Part shown: positions 1 to 11,161 of the stretch, one piece after another
Numbering within the stretch: position 1 is the first letter of the stretch
How the letters are laid out: each line of letters opens with the position of its first letter
Assembly: GCA_003427395.1 (NCBI GenBank)
Contig: BFEA01000217.1
Location: forward strand, 801,391 to 830,215
Source of the DNA: Chara braunii
Lineage: Eukaryota; Streptophyta; Charophyceae; Charales; Characeae
Direction: 5' to 3'
Length of the DNA stretch: 28,825 nucleotides
Notes under the pieces: generated by a model
What the model was told of the DNA's origin: nothing
Database searches by the model: none
The model's input: only the letters and a program-made list of their open reading frames with translations
Made by a program: the position numbers and the translations under genes

Positions 1-935
1 AGAGAGAGAGATGTACACTTGCAAGTAGGACTCAAGGTGTGAGGCTTTACTTCTCACAGTCAACACATTGAGTCCGTGGTGGTACCAACTACTGCGATCA
101 CCCTTCTGACTCACTGTTCAGGCAATCATCTCAGCCACTGTCACTCATCTATATACCTTGTTGTATCTGGAGTCCTCATTCCATCTTCCCATCCGACCCA
201 TACTGCATCACTTCATCACCTGCTTGTGTCTAAGTAAGTCCAAAGTCAAGAAGATAATGCCGTGTGTATAGCACCTACCATCCATCTACCCGTCATCTTT
301 TGCCTGCCTGGTCCATTTTTGTGTACTTGCCGTTCGTCTGTCTACCTACTTCGACTGTATGCGAAGTGTTTTCACTGCCTCCTGACTTGCCTACTTCTTA
401 TCCGTTCGACTTCCTGCCTTACGCGCCCAATACAGCCCATTCGACATCACAGATAATAATATCATCTACCCAGTCATGCGTGTCCATCGTCCCAGTCAAC
501 ATGTCCTGTTCATATCACTTTCAGCGTCTTCATCTGATGTATGACACCCATATAGTCATCGATGTGGTTCCATGTTACCATGAAGAAATTCTGTAGCTGG
601 CCTTCTGCTTCCATACCAAGGACCTTCGGATTGTACTCTGCAGCTATATTCTGGCTCGTCCAAGTACATATGCTTGTGGAGATTTACGTTTTTTCATGTT
701 GTTTTTTATTTATTTATTCGTCTTCATTCCATTATCTTCAATTCAGGTGTACCCTTCATTTCCATTCATTGTTCCGAAAACTTTTTTTTTTTTTTTTCTT
801 TTTTTTTTGGGGGGGGAACAAGGCTCCAGTCTATTCGTGGGGAGCAGCACGTGCTGGGAACCGCGCCCAGCGTCCCATATGGAAATTTACATATGATTTT
901 GAAGATTAAGATACCGGGGCCATTACCTGGCTTTG
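1..935. other. No supportable gene; AT/CT-rich intergenic DNA
   Basis: Short open frames here have no recognisable domain and overlap one another in different frames. The start is an (AG)n run. A 12-bp palindrome (CAGCACGTGCTG, 845-856) overlaps a small hairpin with a 6-bp stem (853-858 with 866-871). I see no coding, RNA or element signature beyond these. Confidence 0.5.
782..816. repeat. Homopolymer T run followed by G run
   Basis: A T run of about 27 bases, interrupted by one C at 798, is followed by eight G. On the minus strand this reads as C8 then an A-rich tail. It could be the tail of a retroposed sequence, but no polymerase III boxes or target duplication were found, so it is recorded only as low-complexity DNA. 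Confidence 0.7.
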
Positions 936-1433
936 GCTCAGAAAAAACGAAGCTACTTAGAAAATGACTACGACAAACTTCAGAATATAAACAGAATTCA
1001 GAAAACTGCTCAGAAACCCTCCCCATCCATCCACTTTACCATACTCCGGCAAGACTTACTGCAGCAGAGCCACCATCTCCGCTGCTGCTATGCCCTATTC
1101 CCATCCTACCAGCTAGCCCCCTCACTAGTAGGACGCATGATATCCCACCATCTCCTTCCCACTCCCCCTCGTTCTGTTTTAGCTCAAAAAGTTGGAGCTA
1201 CTTTAGGAGATGACTACGACAGACTTCAAGAATCAACAGGACTCAAACTCCAACTCGAACCCCCCCCCCCCATCAATCCTCTGTTCCTCACTCCGGCAAG
1301 ACTTACTGCAGCAGAACCACCATCTCTACTGCTGCTATACCCTAATCCAATCCTACCAGCTGGCCCCATCACTAGTAGGACGCATGATATCCCACCATCT
1401 TCTTCTCCCACTCACCTCGTTTCTTTTTTAGGA
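936..1433 (+). repeat. Two tandem diverged copies of a ~245-bp unit
   Basis: Unit 1 (936-1181) and unit 2 (1182-1433) share the same order of landmarks: GCTCA, a GACTACGACA/GACTACGACAGA block, CTCCGGCAAGACTTACTGCAG, a CCACCATCT block, then CTAGTAGGACGCATGATATC (20 bases). Each ends in a pyrimidine-rich stretch closing with TTTTAG, which resembles a splice acceptor. Long open frames across the pair are by-products of the shared composition and encode no known domain. Confidence 0.8.
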
Positions 1434-2430
1434 TAGACTGCCGGGGCCCTAAAAGAAAATCCAAAAATCTCGACCTCCTTACCAAATCCTTTCCCACGTT
1501 CCTGTCTTACTCCCTGCCGAGCTTTTCCAGGCCTCACGCCCCCACTTCCTGCTGGGTTACAGGGCAACACAACTCGCCCCAGCTCCGGCCAGCGTCATCC
1601 CAGCAGCAAACCTTGGTTGTCCCGTGAGATGCCCACCCCAAAGCATCCCCAGATCTCTCTACCAGGCCTCATGCTCCTGCGTCAACGGGTTACAGGGCAA
1701 CACCCCAGCACAGGCCAGCGTCATTCTGGCATCGAACAGCCGCAGATCGCGGAGTATATCGACTTCAAGGCAGCCTGGGAAAAGATGATAGAAGCCCCAG
1801 AATCCTAAACGTTCTCAAGTCCCCCCTAACGGCCAAACAGGGTACAATCCAGAAAGACGGGGGGTCAGAACTAGAAATTAATACCAACCATCCTAAAATC
1901 CCCTCTCAACAAGCGGACCGCCAGTCTCGGCTTTCAGTCCTCGTACCAGAACTCACTTGGTCTCATACCCCCCTCTGCTAGGGTAACAGGGCACCACAAC
2001 CCACCCCAGTACCGACCAACCTACTTCTGACGGACAGGAAGTGCCTTACTCCCTCGACAATTCCTTTAGCGGCAAACCCCTAAACAGGTTACAGGGTCCA
2101 CGCCCCGGTGCCCACTACGTTGGACGATCTGGTTATGCCTTCCACCCTCGGCATAACTCCATGGACCTCAAGCTCCCCCTGGGTCACAAAGCACAGCTCC
2201 AACACCGATCCATGTCGTCCCAGCATCGTCCTCCTGACCTACTCACCTTAACCGACATCTCCCGTCTGTTGAAAGTCCCCTTTCAATCATTCCATCCACC
2301 CATTCTAGTTTCCCCCCTAGGCAATCTGAAAAGGCACACCACAATCGTAAATCTTTTCATCGAAAATCAGATCTGTATTATCTATAGGCGTGAAATTTTG
2401 AGATGAAGTCACTTAGTAATCACGGTAGGA
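1434..2430. other. Pyrimidine-rich region with a recurring 17-bp motif, no clear gene
   Basis: The stretch is rich in C and T and has no long open frame. A motif close to GGGTTACAGGGCAACAC recurs at 1554-1570 and 1687-1703 (exact), and in altered form near 1981-1997 and 2086-2101. The first two copies also share downstream context (GGCCAGCGTCAT). This looks like a degenerate local duplication. Some frames give Pro/Gln-rich peptides reminiscent of disordered gag or regulatory protein, but nothing identifiable. Confidence 0.5.
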
Positions 2431-2546
2431 AAATCGCTTAGATCAAATATAGAAAATCCATCGAGCTACAAGTAAGATTGGGAAGAAGAAATCGCTTAGA
2501 TCAAATATAGAAAATCCATCGAGCTACAAGTAAGATTGGGAAGAAG
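2431..2546 (+). repeat. 58-bp tandem duplication (two full copies)
   Basis: The unit beginning AAATCGCTTAGATC at 2431 is repeated without change at 2489. A third partial start (AAATCGC) lies at 2547 before divergence. Perfect identity of the two copies implies a recent local duplication or a replication/assembly slip. Confidence 0.9.
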
Positions 2547-2974
2547 AAATCGCCAGATCAACTAAGGGTTGGATGTCTTGAAAAATTCAAATAGGAGAAA
2601 ATGCTTTGTGATGTCCATCTAGACTTTCAACATTGATTTCCCGAACATAGAGTTCAGAAAACCACTCAGACCGTAGATCAGGAAGATGCGAATTAGAACA
2701 ACGGTAAGAAGATGTTAAAAAGAAAAAATTATCATGTGAATAACAAGGATTGCAACGTGAAAAATATAAACCAATGACACCACTATTGGATCATCATCAT
2801 CGGATGAATCGACTTGGAATGATCATGCAAGCAATACAAAATCAAGAATTCCATAACCAGAAGAAGAAATACGAACTACAAGTACAACAGTACTAGTTGC
2901 AAAATCAGACAGATATCAAGACAGGCAAACACTGTCTAAGAACCAAGGCCAAAAAAAGAGGAAAAACAACTTAC
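2547..2974. other. AT-rich stretch, possibly a decayed coding fragment
   Basis: Composition is clearly more AT-rich than the flanks. Between about 2790 and 2960 one plus-strand frame gives a Gln/Lys-rich, coiled-coil-like peptide (IMQAIQNQEF, KKKYELQVQQY) broken by a stop. It resembles the disordered helical part of some gag proteins, but the evidence is too thin for a gene call. Confidence 0.3.
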
Positions 2975-3340
2975 CCTTGACAACTTCTAAATACACCCCT
3001 CTCTCTCTCCAAACCTCAACTCCTCGCTTCATCGGCTTCTCAAGCAACTTGGCCGCCTGGGATTGACAACCATTCAACCCACCAATAAGACCGAACGATG
3101 ATGATAATAGGACCGCAGCTAGGATTGTCGTCGCGGCATACCAAACCACGTCGCGAGAATAAGCCACTAAGCCCGCCAACCGCCCCTCGCAGGTAGCCCG
3201 AAGAGATGAGGGGGAGTCCACGTTACGAATACCATCCTCCCCCTTCTTCCTGGTAGCCCTCTCCCTCCAATCCGTGAAACCCTTCCCTCCCCAATTCTCC
3301 CCCCCACCGTATTCCTCCTCTCCCCTAAGACCTTGATGTA
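2975..3340 (-). CDS. Candidate host exon, membrane-spanning peptide, unknown function
   Basis: On the minus strand an open frame runs leftward from about 3340 and ends at 2975, immediately before a consensus-like splice donor (AGG|GTAAGT, intron side 2974-2969). The frame encodes a charged, Arg/Lys-rich segment, then a hydrophobic stretch fitting one transmembrane helix (VVWYAATTILAAVLLSSSFG), then an amphipathic Lys/Glu-rich tail. I do not recognise the family. The frame continues rightward only as antisense of the retrotransposon pol that begins near 3343, so the 5' part of this exon is either missing or was displaced by the pol fragment. It may instead be a chance frame in a pyrimidine-rich stretch, because only one exon is visible and no acceptor or partner exon could be identified. 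Confidence 0.3.
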
Positions 3341-6300
3341 AGATGCTCTGCCCCGATCTCATCCTACTTCGGCCCCTGATCAACCACATCAGGATCAAAG
3401 GGCTGCTAGATTGTGGAGCCACCAGGAACTTCATATCTCCCAGTGTTGTTAAGAAACTGCATCTGGGTATGAAAATTCAGCAGCTGCAACAACCTCTGCT
3501 GGTCAGGATAGGTGACTCCACGGTACTCACGATCAGGGAAAAGGTCAGGGGTATCCCTGTTACCTTCGATAGTGCTGGAGAAGTCAGGCATAGTTTGAAC
3601 TTCTACATATTCCCTGATTTACCCTTTGACCTGGTGTTCTCTATGCAGTGGCTTAAGGCTGTCAACCCAAGGATCGACTGGCAGATCCCAAAGGTTGAAC
3701 TGCTTAACAGACAAGGAGTGTATCAGCCATGTATGATTGCTGCTGAACACCACCCTAAGACCAGTTGCGTCTGTCTGAGAGCGAGGGAGTTCTATGCTCT
3801 CTCGCGCCAGTATGACCATGAGCGTATGTTCTTGGCTTTGGTCAAGCAGACAGACGCTCCTACTGTTTCTTGTCCTCCTGAGATACAACAGGTTGTGGAC
3901 CAGTACGCTGATCTGATGCAGAAGCCCTTTGGGTTACCCAACCGGTCAACCAAGCATCGCATTGAGCTACTACCTGGAGCGGTCCCTCCCAAGGGCCGCA
4001 TCTACAGGATGTCCCCTGCCGAGCTTGAGGAGCTCAGAAAGCAGCTTGGGACCCTGACCAACAAAGGCTGGATACGGCCGAGCACTTCTGAATTTAGGGC
4101 ACCAGTCCTCTTCGTCCCGAAAGGGAATGGAGAATTCAGAATGTGCATCGACTACAGGGGTCTCAACAAGATCACTAGGAAGAGTACAAAGCCACTTCCT
4201 AGGATCGATGATCTTCTGGATATGGTGCAGGGCTGCACAGTATTCAGCAAAGTCGACCTCAAATCTGGATCTCACCAGATTGAGATGGAAGAGGAGGATG
4301 TCTACAAGACAACCTTCAAGACCAGGTATGGTACTTACGAGTTCCTGGTCATGCCATTTGGACTTTGCAATGCCCCAGGTACCTTCCAGACAGAGATGCA
4401 CCGCATCTTCAGGCCTTACCTGGACAAGTTTATGGTTGTCTACCTGGATGACATCCTGGTATTCAGTAAAACTGACAAGGAACATGCGGAGCACTTGGCT
4501 CTAGTCCTTCGGTCATTACGTGACAGCCAATATAAGATTAACAGAGAGAAGTCCTCCTTTGGAGTTCCCTCTGTCATCTATCTAGGTCACGTAATCTCTG
4601 GAGATGGCCTGGCTCCTGAAGCAGCCAAGATAGCTGCTATTCATGAGTGGCTACAACCACAGACAGTGAGGGATGTCAGGTCCTTCATGGGTTTAGCCTC
4701 CTACTACAGAAAGTTTGTCAGGAACGTTTTTGCAGTAGTTGCACCCCTGACCAACCTAACAAAGAAAGACACTCTATTTCTTTGGTCCCTTCCTGTCAGT
4801 TGGCCTTCACACGACTCAAGAAGACCTTGACTCGTGCACTAGTGCTGAAGTTGCCTGACCCCACTCTTCCATTCATCCTGACCATTGATGCCAGTCAGTA
4901 TGGCATTGGGGCAGTTCTTCAGCAAGATGATGGGAATGGTCTACGACCAGTAGAGTTCATGAGCAAGGAGATCAAAACTCAGAAGCTTCAGGACTCTACC
5001 TACAAGAAAGACCTGTATGCTCTTGTCTGTGCCCTGAAACATTGGAAGTACTTTCTCCTGGGAAGACACTTCAAGATCTTCTCTGATCACTCCACCTTAC
5101 AGTGGATGAAGTCCCAGAGAGAGTTGAATGATAAGTTGGCACGATATATTCAGTTCATAGACATGTTTGACTTCGAACTGAAACATAAGAAGGGCTGCTA
5201 CAACAAAGTAGCGGATTCCCTCTCTCGTAGGCCTGACTCTTTTGCATTGATCTCCTCTACTCACTCCTTTGGAGAGGAGACCCGTCAGACCATTGCTCGT
5301 CTTCTGCCTCAGGACCCGACTTTTTGGCCCATAGTGAGGAATCTACAAGCAGATCCCAATGCTGAACCCGGCTATGCCCTGAGTTCAGACTTGTTGTACA
5401 CCTACAGCCGAGGTGAGGAACGCTTGTGCATTCCCCAGGATCAGCGGCTCAGGAAACTGCTGATGTCAGAGCGTCATGATGCCCGTCGGCACTTTGGGTT
5501 CTTAAAGTCGTATGCAGCCTTGTCGCAACGCTTCTTCTGGAAGGAGATGTTGAGTGATATGCTGCGCTATGTGGAAACCTGTGAGCTTTGCCAGAGGAAC
5601 AAGGTCCAACGTAGGCCTCCTCTGGGACTACTCAAACCCTTACCCATACCTGATGGCCCTGCTGAGTCTGTGTCTATTGATTTCACAGATTTAGGCAAGA
5701 CCACCCCTCGTGGCATGCGTCAGGTTATGGTCTACATGGACAGGTTCTCCAAATACGCAGAGTTCATCCCTTTGCCAGAGGTAGCTAGAGTCCCGGCTGT
5801 GAGAGCAGCCTTCTCAGAGAGGTAGGTCACACACCATGGACCGCCCACTTCTATAGTCAGTGATAGAGACCCCCAATTTTGCAGCGATGAGTGGCAGTCC
5901 TATTGTAAGGACTATCTGCACTCACGATTGGACATGACTTTTTGTTATCATCCTAAAGGCAATGGTCAGGCTGAAGTGATGAACCAAGTCTTATTCCAAT
6001 TGCTGCGTCCTGTCATCTCTCCAGATCAACAAGACTGGGATCTCCACTTGGCTAGGGCACAACTTGTTTACAACATGTCTGTCCACTCCTCGACTGGGTT
6101 CAGTCCATACCGGTTGCACTGGGGACGTGAACCACGACAGCCTCTCGATGATATCATCGATAAGGCTAAGTCAGACCTGACACCAGGCACCGCAGAGTTC
6201 ACCAGACGCTATCGCATAGATGTGGAAAGAGCACGGGGGAACTTGTTCAAAGCCCAAAAGGCAATGATTGAACAAGCTAATCGCCACAGGTGGCCTTCCC

Positions 6301-6569
6301 CCATCCGCACTGGTGATTATGTCTGGGTAGCCAGTTCTGAGCTGTCGAGGGAGGATGATATCTCCCCCAAGCTGTTGCCTCGTTACTTGGGTCCATGGCA
6401 GGTCTTAGATACAGTGGGCGCTGATCCATTCGGTCCATCTTATGTCATCGACATCCCACTGCATTTACGAACCTACCTGGTCTTCCATGCATCTAAGTTG
6501 CTTCCATTTACTCGAGCTGATGCATTCCCAGACCGGCCCCCTCAATTTGGTTCACCGATCCCTGGCAAG

Positions 6570-6740
6570 GGGTATGACGTGGAATGGATTGAGGATGAGT
6601 GGGGCACAGGCCCCGATCGGTAGTATCTTGTGAGGTTCGCGTTCCAGCCTCCTTCTGAGAACAGGTGGTTCTACAGAAGGGAACTTCTCAAGGCAGCAAA
6701 GTCCGTTGTTTTACGATATAAAGCGGCTCAGAAGGGCAAC
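6570..6740 (+). other. Degenerate chromodomain-like tail of integrase
   Basis: Beginning around YDVEWIEDEW and continuing past the TAG at 6621 with YLVRFAFQPPSENRWFYRRELL, the frame has the layout of a chromodomain: a beta strand with an acidic/aromatic patch, a Y-L-V-R-F strand matching the usual YLVKW, a Trp where the consensus has S-T-W-E, then a C-terminal helix. In chromoviruses this domain follows integrase and is thought to steer integration toward particular chromatin marks. The usual G-Y/W linker is altered, so histone binding cannot be assumed. Confidence 0.55.
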
Positions 6741-6779
6741 CTTCCTCGCTGCATCCCTAGCTCGGAGGTCCTCGCTCCC

Positions 6780-6793
6780 CGGGGGGGTAAGAC
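6780..6793 (+). promoter_or_regulatory. Polypurine tract (plus-strand primer)
   Basis: A purine-rich run (GGGGGGGTAAGA) ends just before the LTR start TGCAATG at 6794. Its position between the end of pol and the LTR is what a PPT requires for priming plus-strand DNA. It overlaps the last codons of the pol frame. Confidence 0.7.
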
Positions 6794-7786
6794 TGCAATG
6801 ACTTGCTGATCTCTACTGCCGAGATTGAGTGCGAGGCTGTACAGCGTACTGTTGTGTTTGTTGTGTGCTTTGCTGTGAGTTTCTTGTTTGCACTGAGGGC
6901 CGCCCGCTGTTCTAAAAATGGCTTGAATTTAACAGCAGTAGGGGCTGAGTAGTTACCGGCCCTAAGTGGCCTTGAGCCCTAAGTGCAACTGTAGGACCGA
7001 TTTCGTAGAGGCCGAGTAGGCCCTAACTGAAACGGTACCAGTAGGTCCTAGGCTAGGGTAGAGTAGAATCTACAAGTAGGTTCGGGTAGGACTGTTTAGG
7101 ACTTTTGGCGGTTCATTTTCGCGAGCGGCGTTTGGAGAAGCCAAGCAAGTTGGCTGTGGCAATTGTCTGCAAGCGGCATCCTGAGACCCTTGCTTGGACG
7201 ACAGCCATAGCCGGACCTTCTGAAGGTTGCCGGAGCTGGGGCAACCTCAACGCATCTACCCCTGGGGTATTTGCGTCTGGCCAGGCTATATCGAGGCTCT
7301 TAACTGAGTGCTTGTGGGTGGCGGCAACCATAGCTGCCTGGTTCTTCGTCAGAGTTGTCGATCGACACTGAAGACTTCATCGCAGGATCTGTTTTTCATC
7401 TGGGTGGTTGGCGCTGGCCTCTGGGAGGCTGTTTCGGTTGTGCGCTACTAACTAGGTGTAGGGTAGAGAGTGGAGTGTGGAGTTCTGAGTGTGGCGAGAT
7501 ACTGGAACAAACTATTTGGTGTTAATTGGCTCCTCATCAGTGTGTATTCCAATTGTTATCCTCACAAGTTCTTCTCGTGATTGGTTGTTGGGAGTCTGTT
7601 AGAGAGTGAGAAAAACTGAGTGTCTTCTCCCCATTTGTGCATGGTTGAACTTTCGCTGCCTACTCTGATCTGTGTGCAGTGTGGACTCTGTCTCCTCTCC
7701 CCCTTCTCTTATGCATGTATGGGCGTGTATGAGACTGTCTGTGTGTGAGTGGCGGTAAAAATCGTCAGACAACCAAGTTCATAANA
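6794..7786 (+). repeat. LTR of the chromovirus (3' LTR, plus orientation)
   Basis: It starts TGCAATGACTTGC and ends TTCATAAnA, where the minus-strand copy reads TTCATAACA, so the ambiguous base at 7785 should be C. Length is 993 bp against 1003 bp for the partner at 11162-12164. Over ~690 aligned bases (7101-7786) I count by eye roughly 30 mismatches, a 1-bp indel and an ~11-bp indel, about 95-96% identity. A (CA)n run follows directly. Short open frames inside (for example 7105-7371) are not coding. Confidence 0.9.
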
Positions 7787-7959
7787 CACACACACACTTG
7801 TTTTTCTTCTATTCCTTCAGGTGAAGGAAGAAAGCAGCAAGTGACTGAAGCTTATCCTACCTCGGGTCCTGATCCGGATCAGGATCCTCATACCAGAAGG
7901 ATGCTGCACGTGCAGTCCCCAAACAATCATCTACAGTATCAACTGAAACAGCTGCAGAT
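7787..7959. other. Junction between the two half-elements: (CA)n and gag-end remnants
   Basis: A (CA)n run follows the LTR end (7787-7797). From about 7850 to 7960 a minus-strand frame, shifted relative to gag, reads an acidic tail (EDPDPDQDP) that probably was the gag C-terminus or the gag-pro bridge before a frameshift. An 18-bp perfect palindrome (TCCTGATCCGGATCAGGA) sits in this acidic coding repeat. Confidence 0.45.
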
Positions 7960-9621
7960 TCACCTACTTGAGTAGATGAAGGTGCAGTACTGGGGGGAAC
8001 TGCAGTCCCCAGGGTCTGTTTCAGTTTTTTCCGGGCCTGGAATGTAAGGGCAGTCCTTTAAAAAGTGTTGTCCCTCACACCTCAGGCAGACCCCTCTCTC
8101 CTTTCTTCTTCTCCACACTCCCTCCTGGATCTTGAGGTCATGCCAGGGGAGAGTGGAGGGACTGAGAGGGTCAGCTGGCATGTGGACGTCTTTTGGCAGA
8201 TTAGGGCGCTGGGAGGAGGAAGGCCGACGTCCCTTGTCCTTCCCCTTTGCACTGGCTGAGGCTGTGGTGGGAGAGAACTTCTCCTACTGCTGCAAGACTC
8301 CCAGAACAGCCTGAGTCAGGGCTGCTGCAACATCTGTCTCAGCAGTTGATCCAGTCCCAGCTGATGGTATATCAGCCAGGGAGTCTGAGTTAGAGGCTGA
8401 TGCGGATCCTGCATTTGTGAAGGCTGCCTTTCCCTTTCTACCACCACGAGGGAAGACACCTTTCCTCCTGTCAGAGGAGGGGGCCTGGACGTGAAGTTTG
8501 GCCTCCATGTCCAGGGCTGCGCGGCCAAAGGATCTCCAGTCCTTATGCCCAGCGCTGTACAGTGCAACAACAAACTTCTCAAGCGCTGCCCTGCAGAAGT
8601 TGGTCAGCAGATCATCAGTGGACATGACCAACCCAGGGGTAGAGGTGAGCTGCTCGAACTCTGCAAACAAGGATTGCAGGGTACCGCTGTAGCGCTGTTG
8701 CCCCAAGCGAGCAATCTTGTCAGCAACTTTGCGGGCCTGCTCCTTGTCTGCAAAGCGGTCCTCTAGGGCCTGCAGAAGTTTGTCCACCCCCAGTCCAAAA
8801 GCCCTGTCCTCCATAGACTGCTGCTGACTGCTGGAAGTTGAAGTGGCCCACTTCAGAGCGGGTCCCTCCAGCAGTCCCAGAATCGTGGCCACCTTGGTCT
8901 GTTCTGCACATACAAAGCCCCTCAAGTAGGCTTTGGTCCCAACAGCCCAGTCCCCAACATCGGTCTTTGGGTCATCCCCTCTGAATTTGTTGGGAGCTGG
9001 GATCTTGGGACCTCTCTGATCTCCTGCAGCAACAGACGCATAGGATGGTCGGGCTGTAGCTTTTTGGGAAGGAGGTGGTGAAGGGGAAGAATGACGCGAA
9101 CCAGAGGGGGTTCAAGGAGGAGAAGAAGAGGGTTTGAGTTTCAATGAGGAGGCAGGAGACTGGGGAGCAATCAGTTTGGCTGCTGACAGCTGAGCAGTCA
9201 GATCCTGAATTGCTTTCAGTATCTTGGACTGCTGAGCTGCCAGGTCATCCACCCTGCGCTCCAGACGACCGATGCGATCATCCCAGTTGGTGAAGTAAGA
9301 ACTGGTGGCCTTGTGCTCCAAAAGAACCCACTCCGCCATGTTCTTATTCACTTCGGAGCAGCGGTCGTCTGTCAGGACTTTGTTTAGCTGCTCCAATAGG
9401 AACTCCCTTCTGGAAGCATATGTTGCAGCCTCTAGCTCCGCTGCTTCCTGCCGCTCAAGTTCTGCTAGCAGGGCCTGCTCCTGTCGCAGTTTCTCTTGTA
9501 TCTCCTTCTTCTGCTGAGTAGCGGTCACAGGAGTGGTAGGGGTGGACGTAGAAGATTGTGGTTCTTCTACCTTCATCACCACTTCCACCTGTGGTTGCTG
9601 CTGAGCACCTTGATCCGCCAT
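7960..9621 (-). pseudogene. gag: Chromovirus gag (capsid/nucleocapsid), two in-frame stops
   Basis: Gag packages element RNA into cytoplasmic particles. A single minus-strand frame of about 553 codons starts at ATG 9621 (MADQGAQQQ). It is interrupted by TGA at 9112-9114 and TAG at 8284-8286, and ends with TGA at 7960-7962; the three open segments lie in one phase. Residues ~36-85 form a Glu/Gln/Leu-rich coiled coil. After a Ser/Pro linker (spanning the first stop) comes the capsid-like domain, with FRGDDPKTDVGDW and LLEGPALKWATS. After the second stop there is a basic region and a nucleocapsid zinc knuckle of spacing CX2CX3HX4C (CLRCEGQHFLKDC, about 8051-8089), one residue shorter than the usual CX2CX4HX4C. 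Apart from the stops the frame is well preserved, so inactivation is recent. Recoding at the stops is possible but unlikely. Confidence 0.85.
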
Positions 9622-11147
9622 TTTCCACTTTCAGAACAACAATAAATTATGGACAAGCAGAGGAGTATGCAACAATTTTCAGTTTCCTGCAAACACTAAA
9701 AAATCGTTGTTGTCTCAGACACAGAGGTAGTTGGGTGAATAGGCAACAAACGGTTTGGGTTAGAATGGTTTCCCTGGGGTCAGGTGTCAGACAAACAGAT
9801 AGTCCAACAAAGTCATTCACACGATTTCCTTTTACTGACCCTGCAACATACTGGAGTTAGTAGACACAATCCACTACTCTTCTAGAGAAACACTAGATTT
9901 TCAAAGCCCACTAGAAAGCAAGAGTAGTCAGTGAGAATGATAGAACATGGCAAGCACGGACTAGAATGATCAAACAAGCAGAGCGATTCAGTCAGAGACC
10001 TTGAATCCTAGCCCAGACTCCAATTTCGGCCTTGATGACTCTGGCGGCCATACCCTAGGGTATGACGAACTGCAGTATTCACTGTTTCCAGTGAATTACT
10101 GCAAATCCAATCAAGCGCTTCTGTAGTATTGCCTATTTTTGGATTGTGATTGACTGACAGCTGTCAGAATTCTGACGGACAAAATTGAAGTTATGACTGA
10201 CCCTAGTAAGCATAGGCTATAATTAGACTCAGCGCAAAACTACAATTCACAGTATCACTACTTTTCCAATGCAGAATTCACAATCTGAGCATCCCAAATC
10301 AAGCGCAATACAGTAAGGCAGTCACAAAACAATTTTGGAAGCAAAAGAGTCAACAGAGGGTTAGAAATGAGCAGAGAAAGGTAGGGGAGAGATGGCTATG
10401 GTTGTCATGCAGTCTGCGATTTTCACATCCATTCACAGACAGACAGATAGACCACGGTTACTGACTAATCTAATCCTACCTGAATCGCTATACAGGTAGG
10501 TGCATGGAACAGACTCACTTTCAGAGTTTCTTGCAGAGCTGGGTGAAGATCTGGCTATGGCAGACTGATATCCTCACTTCGCCAATTTCTCCCAGAGCTT
10601 CCTCCTCTGTCTTCCACGCACAGAAACACTTCAAACTTGTTGATCCCCTTCAGGATCTTGTAGCGCTGCAACCATTTCTGCTTGATTCCCTGAATCTGAC
10701 TCTGTGGCACTCAGAAGCCAACAAAAAATTATCTCGCCACAGGTCCCCTCACCCGCCGATGCTATGAATAGCCCTAGAGGGGGTTATTTTCACCTGAGAT
10801 TGACACTAACTGTCAATCTCCCTCAGCGCTGCTCAAGGGTGAAGCCGCTCAATGATCCCTAAAGTCCTCAGGGGTAATTCGCCACTCTGAGGCAATTTGC
10901 AATACTGCTCCCAGGGTTGGCTATGGCGAATTAGCCCTGTTCTCGCCATTTCCTGACAAGTGCCCTGACAGGCTCAGTGCGCTTGCTCAGTACAAACACT
11001 GAATTCTTGAGTTCACCGCTTGAAATCTTCTTCCTTGCTGACTCAGTACTGAGGAAGATGAATCGCCATGAACCTCTTGCCAATATGTCGCCAGATGAAG
11101 AAGATGCCCCAGTTGCACTCAACCCTCAATGCTCCAATTCCAATCTC
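9622..11147 (-). other. Long untranslated leader between PBS and gag
   Basis: About 1.5 kb separates the primer-binding site from the gag ATG. No long open frame or known domain is present; the small minus-strand frame near 10931-11122 is unsupported. Leaders of this length often carry packaging structure, but I could not identify one by eye. Confidence 0.5.
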
Positions 11148-11159
11148 GCTCCGATACCA
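11148..11159 (-). promoter_or_regulatory. tRNA primer-binding site (initiator-Met type)
   Basis: On the minus strand the bases after the LTR end read TGGTATCGGAGC, two bases from the LTR edge at 11162. This matches the plant initiator-Met primer site TGGTATCAGAGC except for G at the eighth position. It primes minus-strand DNA synthesis and fixes the element's 5' end. Confidence 0.85.
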
Positions 11160-11161
11160 AC

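Larger units (their letters stand above)
3343..6809 (+). pseudogene. pol: Chromovirus pol polyprotein (PR-RT-RH-INT-chromodomain), broken
   Basis: This is the polyprotein for reverse transcription and integration. In order: aspartic protease with DCGATRNFIS (D at codon 3409); RT with FSKVDLKSG (~4240) and the YLDD catalytic box (4441-4452); RNase H with ILTIDASQYG (~4876) and SDHSTLQWM; an integrase zinc finger of HHCC type (~5470-5600, ending CELCQRN); and the integrase core with its three acidic residues in SIDFTDL (~5675), SDRDPQF (~5860) and GQAEVMNQ (~5970). The frame changes once between about 4775 and 4800, between RT and RNase H. It is then interrupted in frame by TAG at 5823-5825 and TAG at 6621-6623. 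After the second stop the same frame continues to TGA at 6807-6809 just inside the LTR. Translation before the protease is missing, so the gene is 5'-truncated as well as broken. Confidence 0.9.
3343..7786 (+). mobile_element. 3' half of a Ty3/gypsy chromovirus (pol, PPT, 3' LTR)
   Basis: This segment carries protease, RT, RNase H, integrase and a chromodomain-like tail, then a polypurine tract and an LTR, the order of the right half of a chromovirus. No gag, PBS or 5' LTR precedes it: sequence left of about 3340 is unrelated and contains no LTR copy. The LTR matches the minus-strand LTR at 11162-12164, so this half and the minus-strand gag half belong to the same family and probably to one insertion. 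Confidence 0.85.

Noticed and set aside
3619-4494. Minus-strand frames of up to 174 codons inside pol
   Set aside because: Antisense shadows of the RT region, which has clear motifs on the plus strand.
7105-7371. Frame in the chromovirus LTR, also present antisense in the partner LTR
   Set aside because: Unlike the element B LTR ORF, the two copies diverge by an indel near the end and the peptides part company; no domain.
7869-7886. 18-bp perfect palindrome TCCTGATCCGGATCAGGA
   Set aside because: It falls in a coding repeat of Asp-Pro-Asp at the gag end, so codon repetition explains the symmetry.
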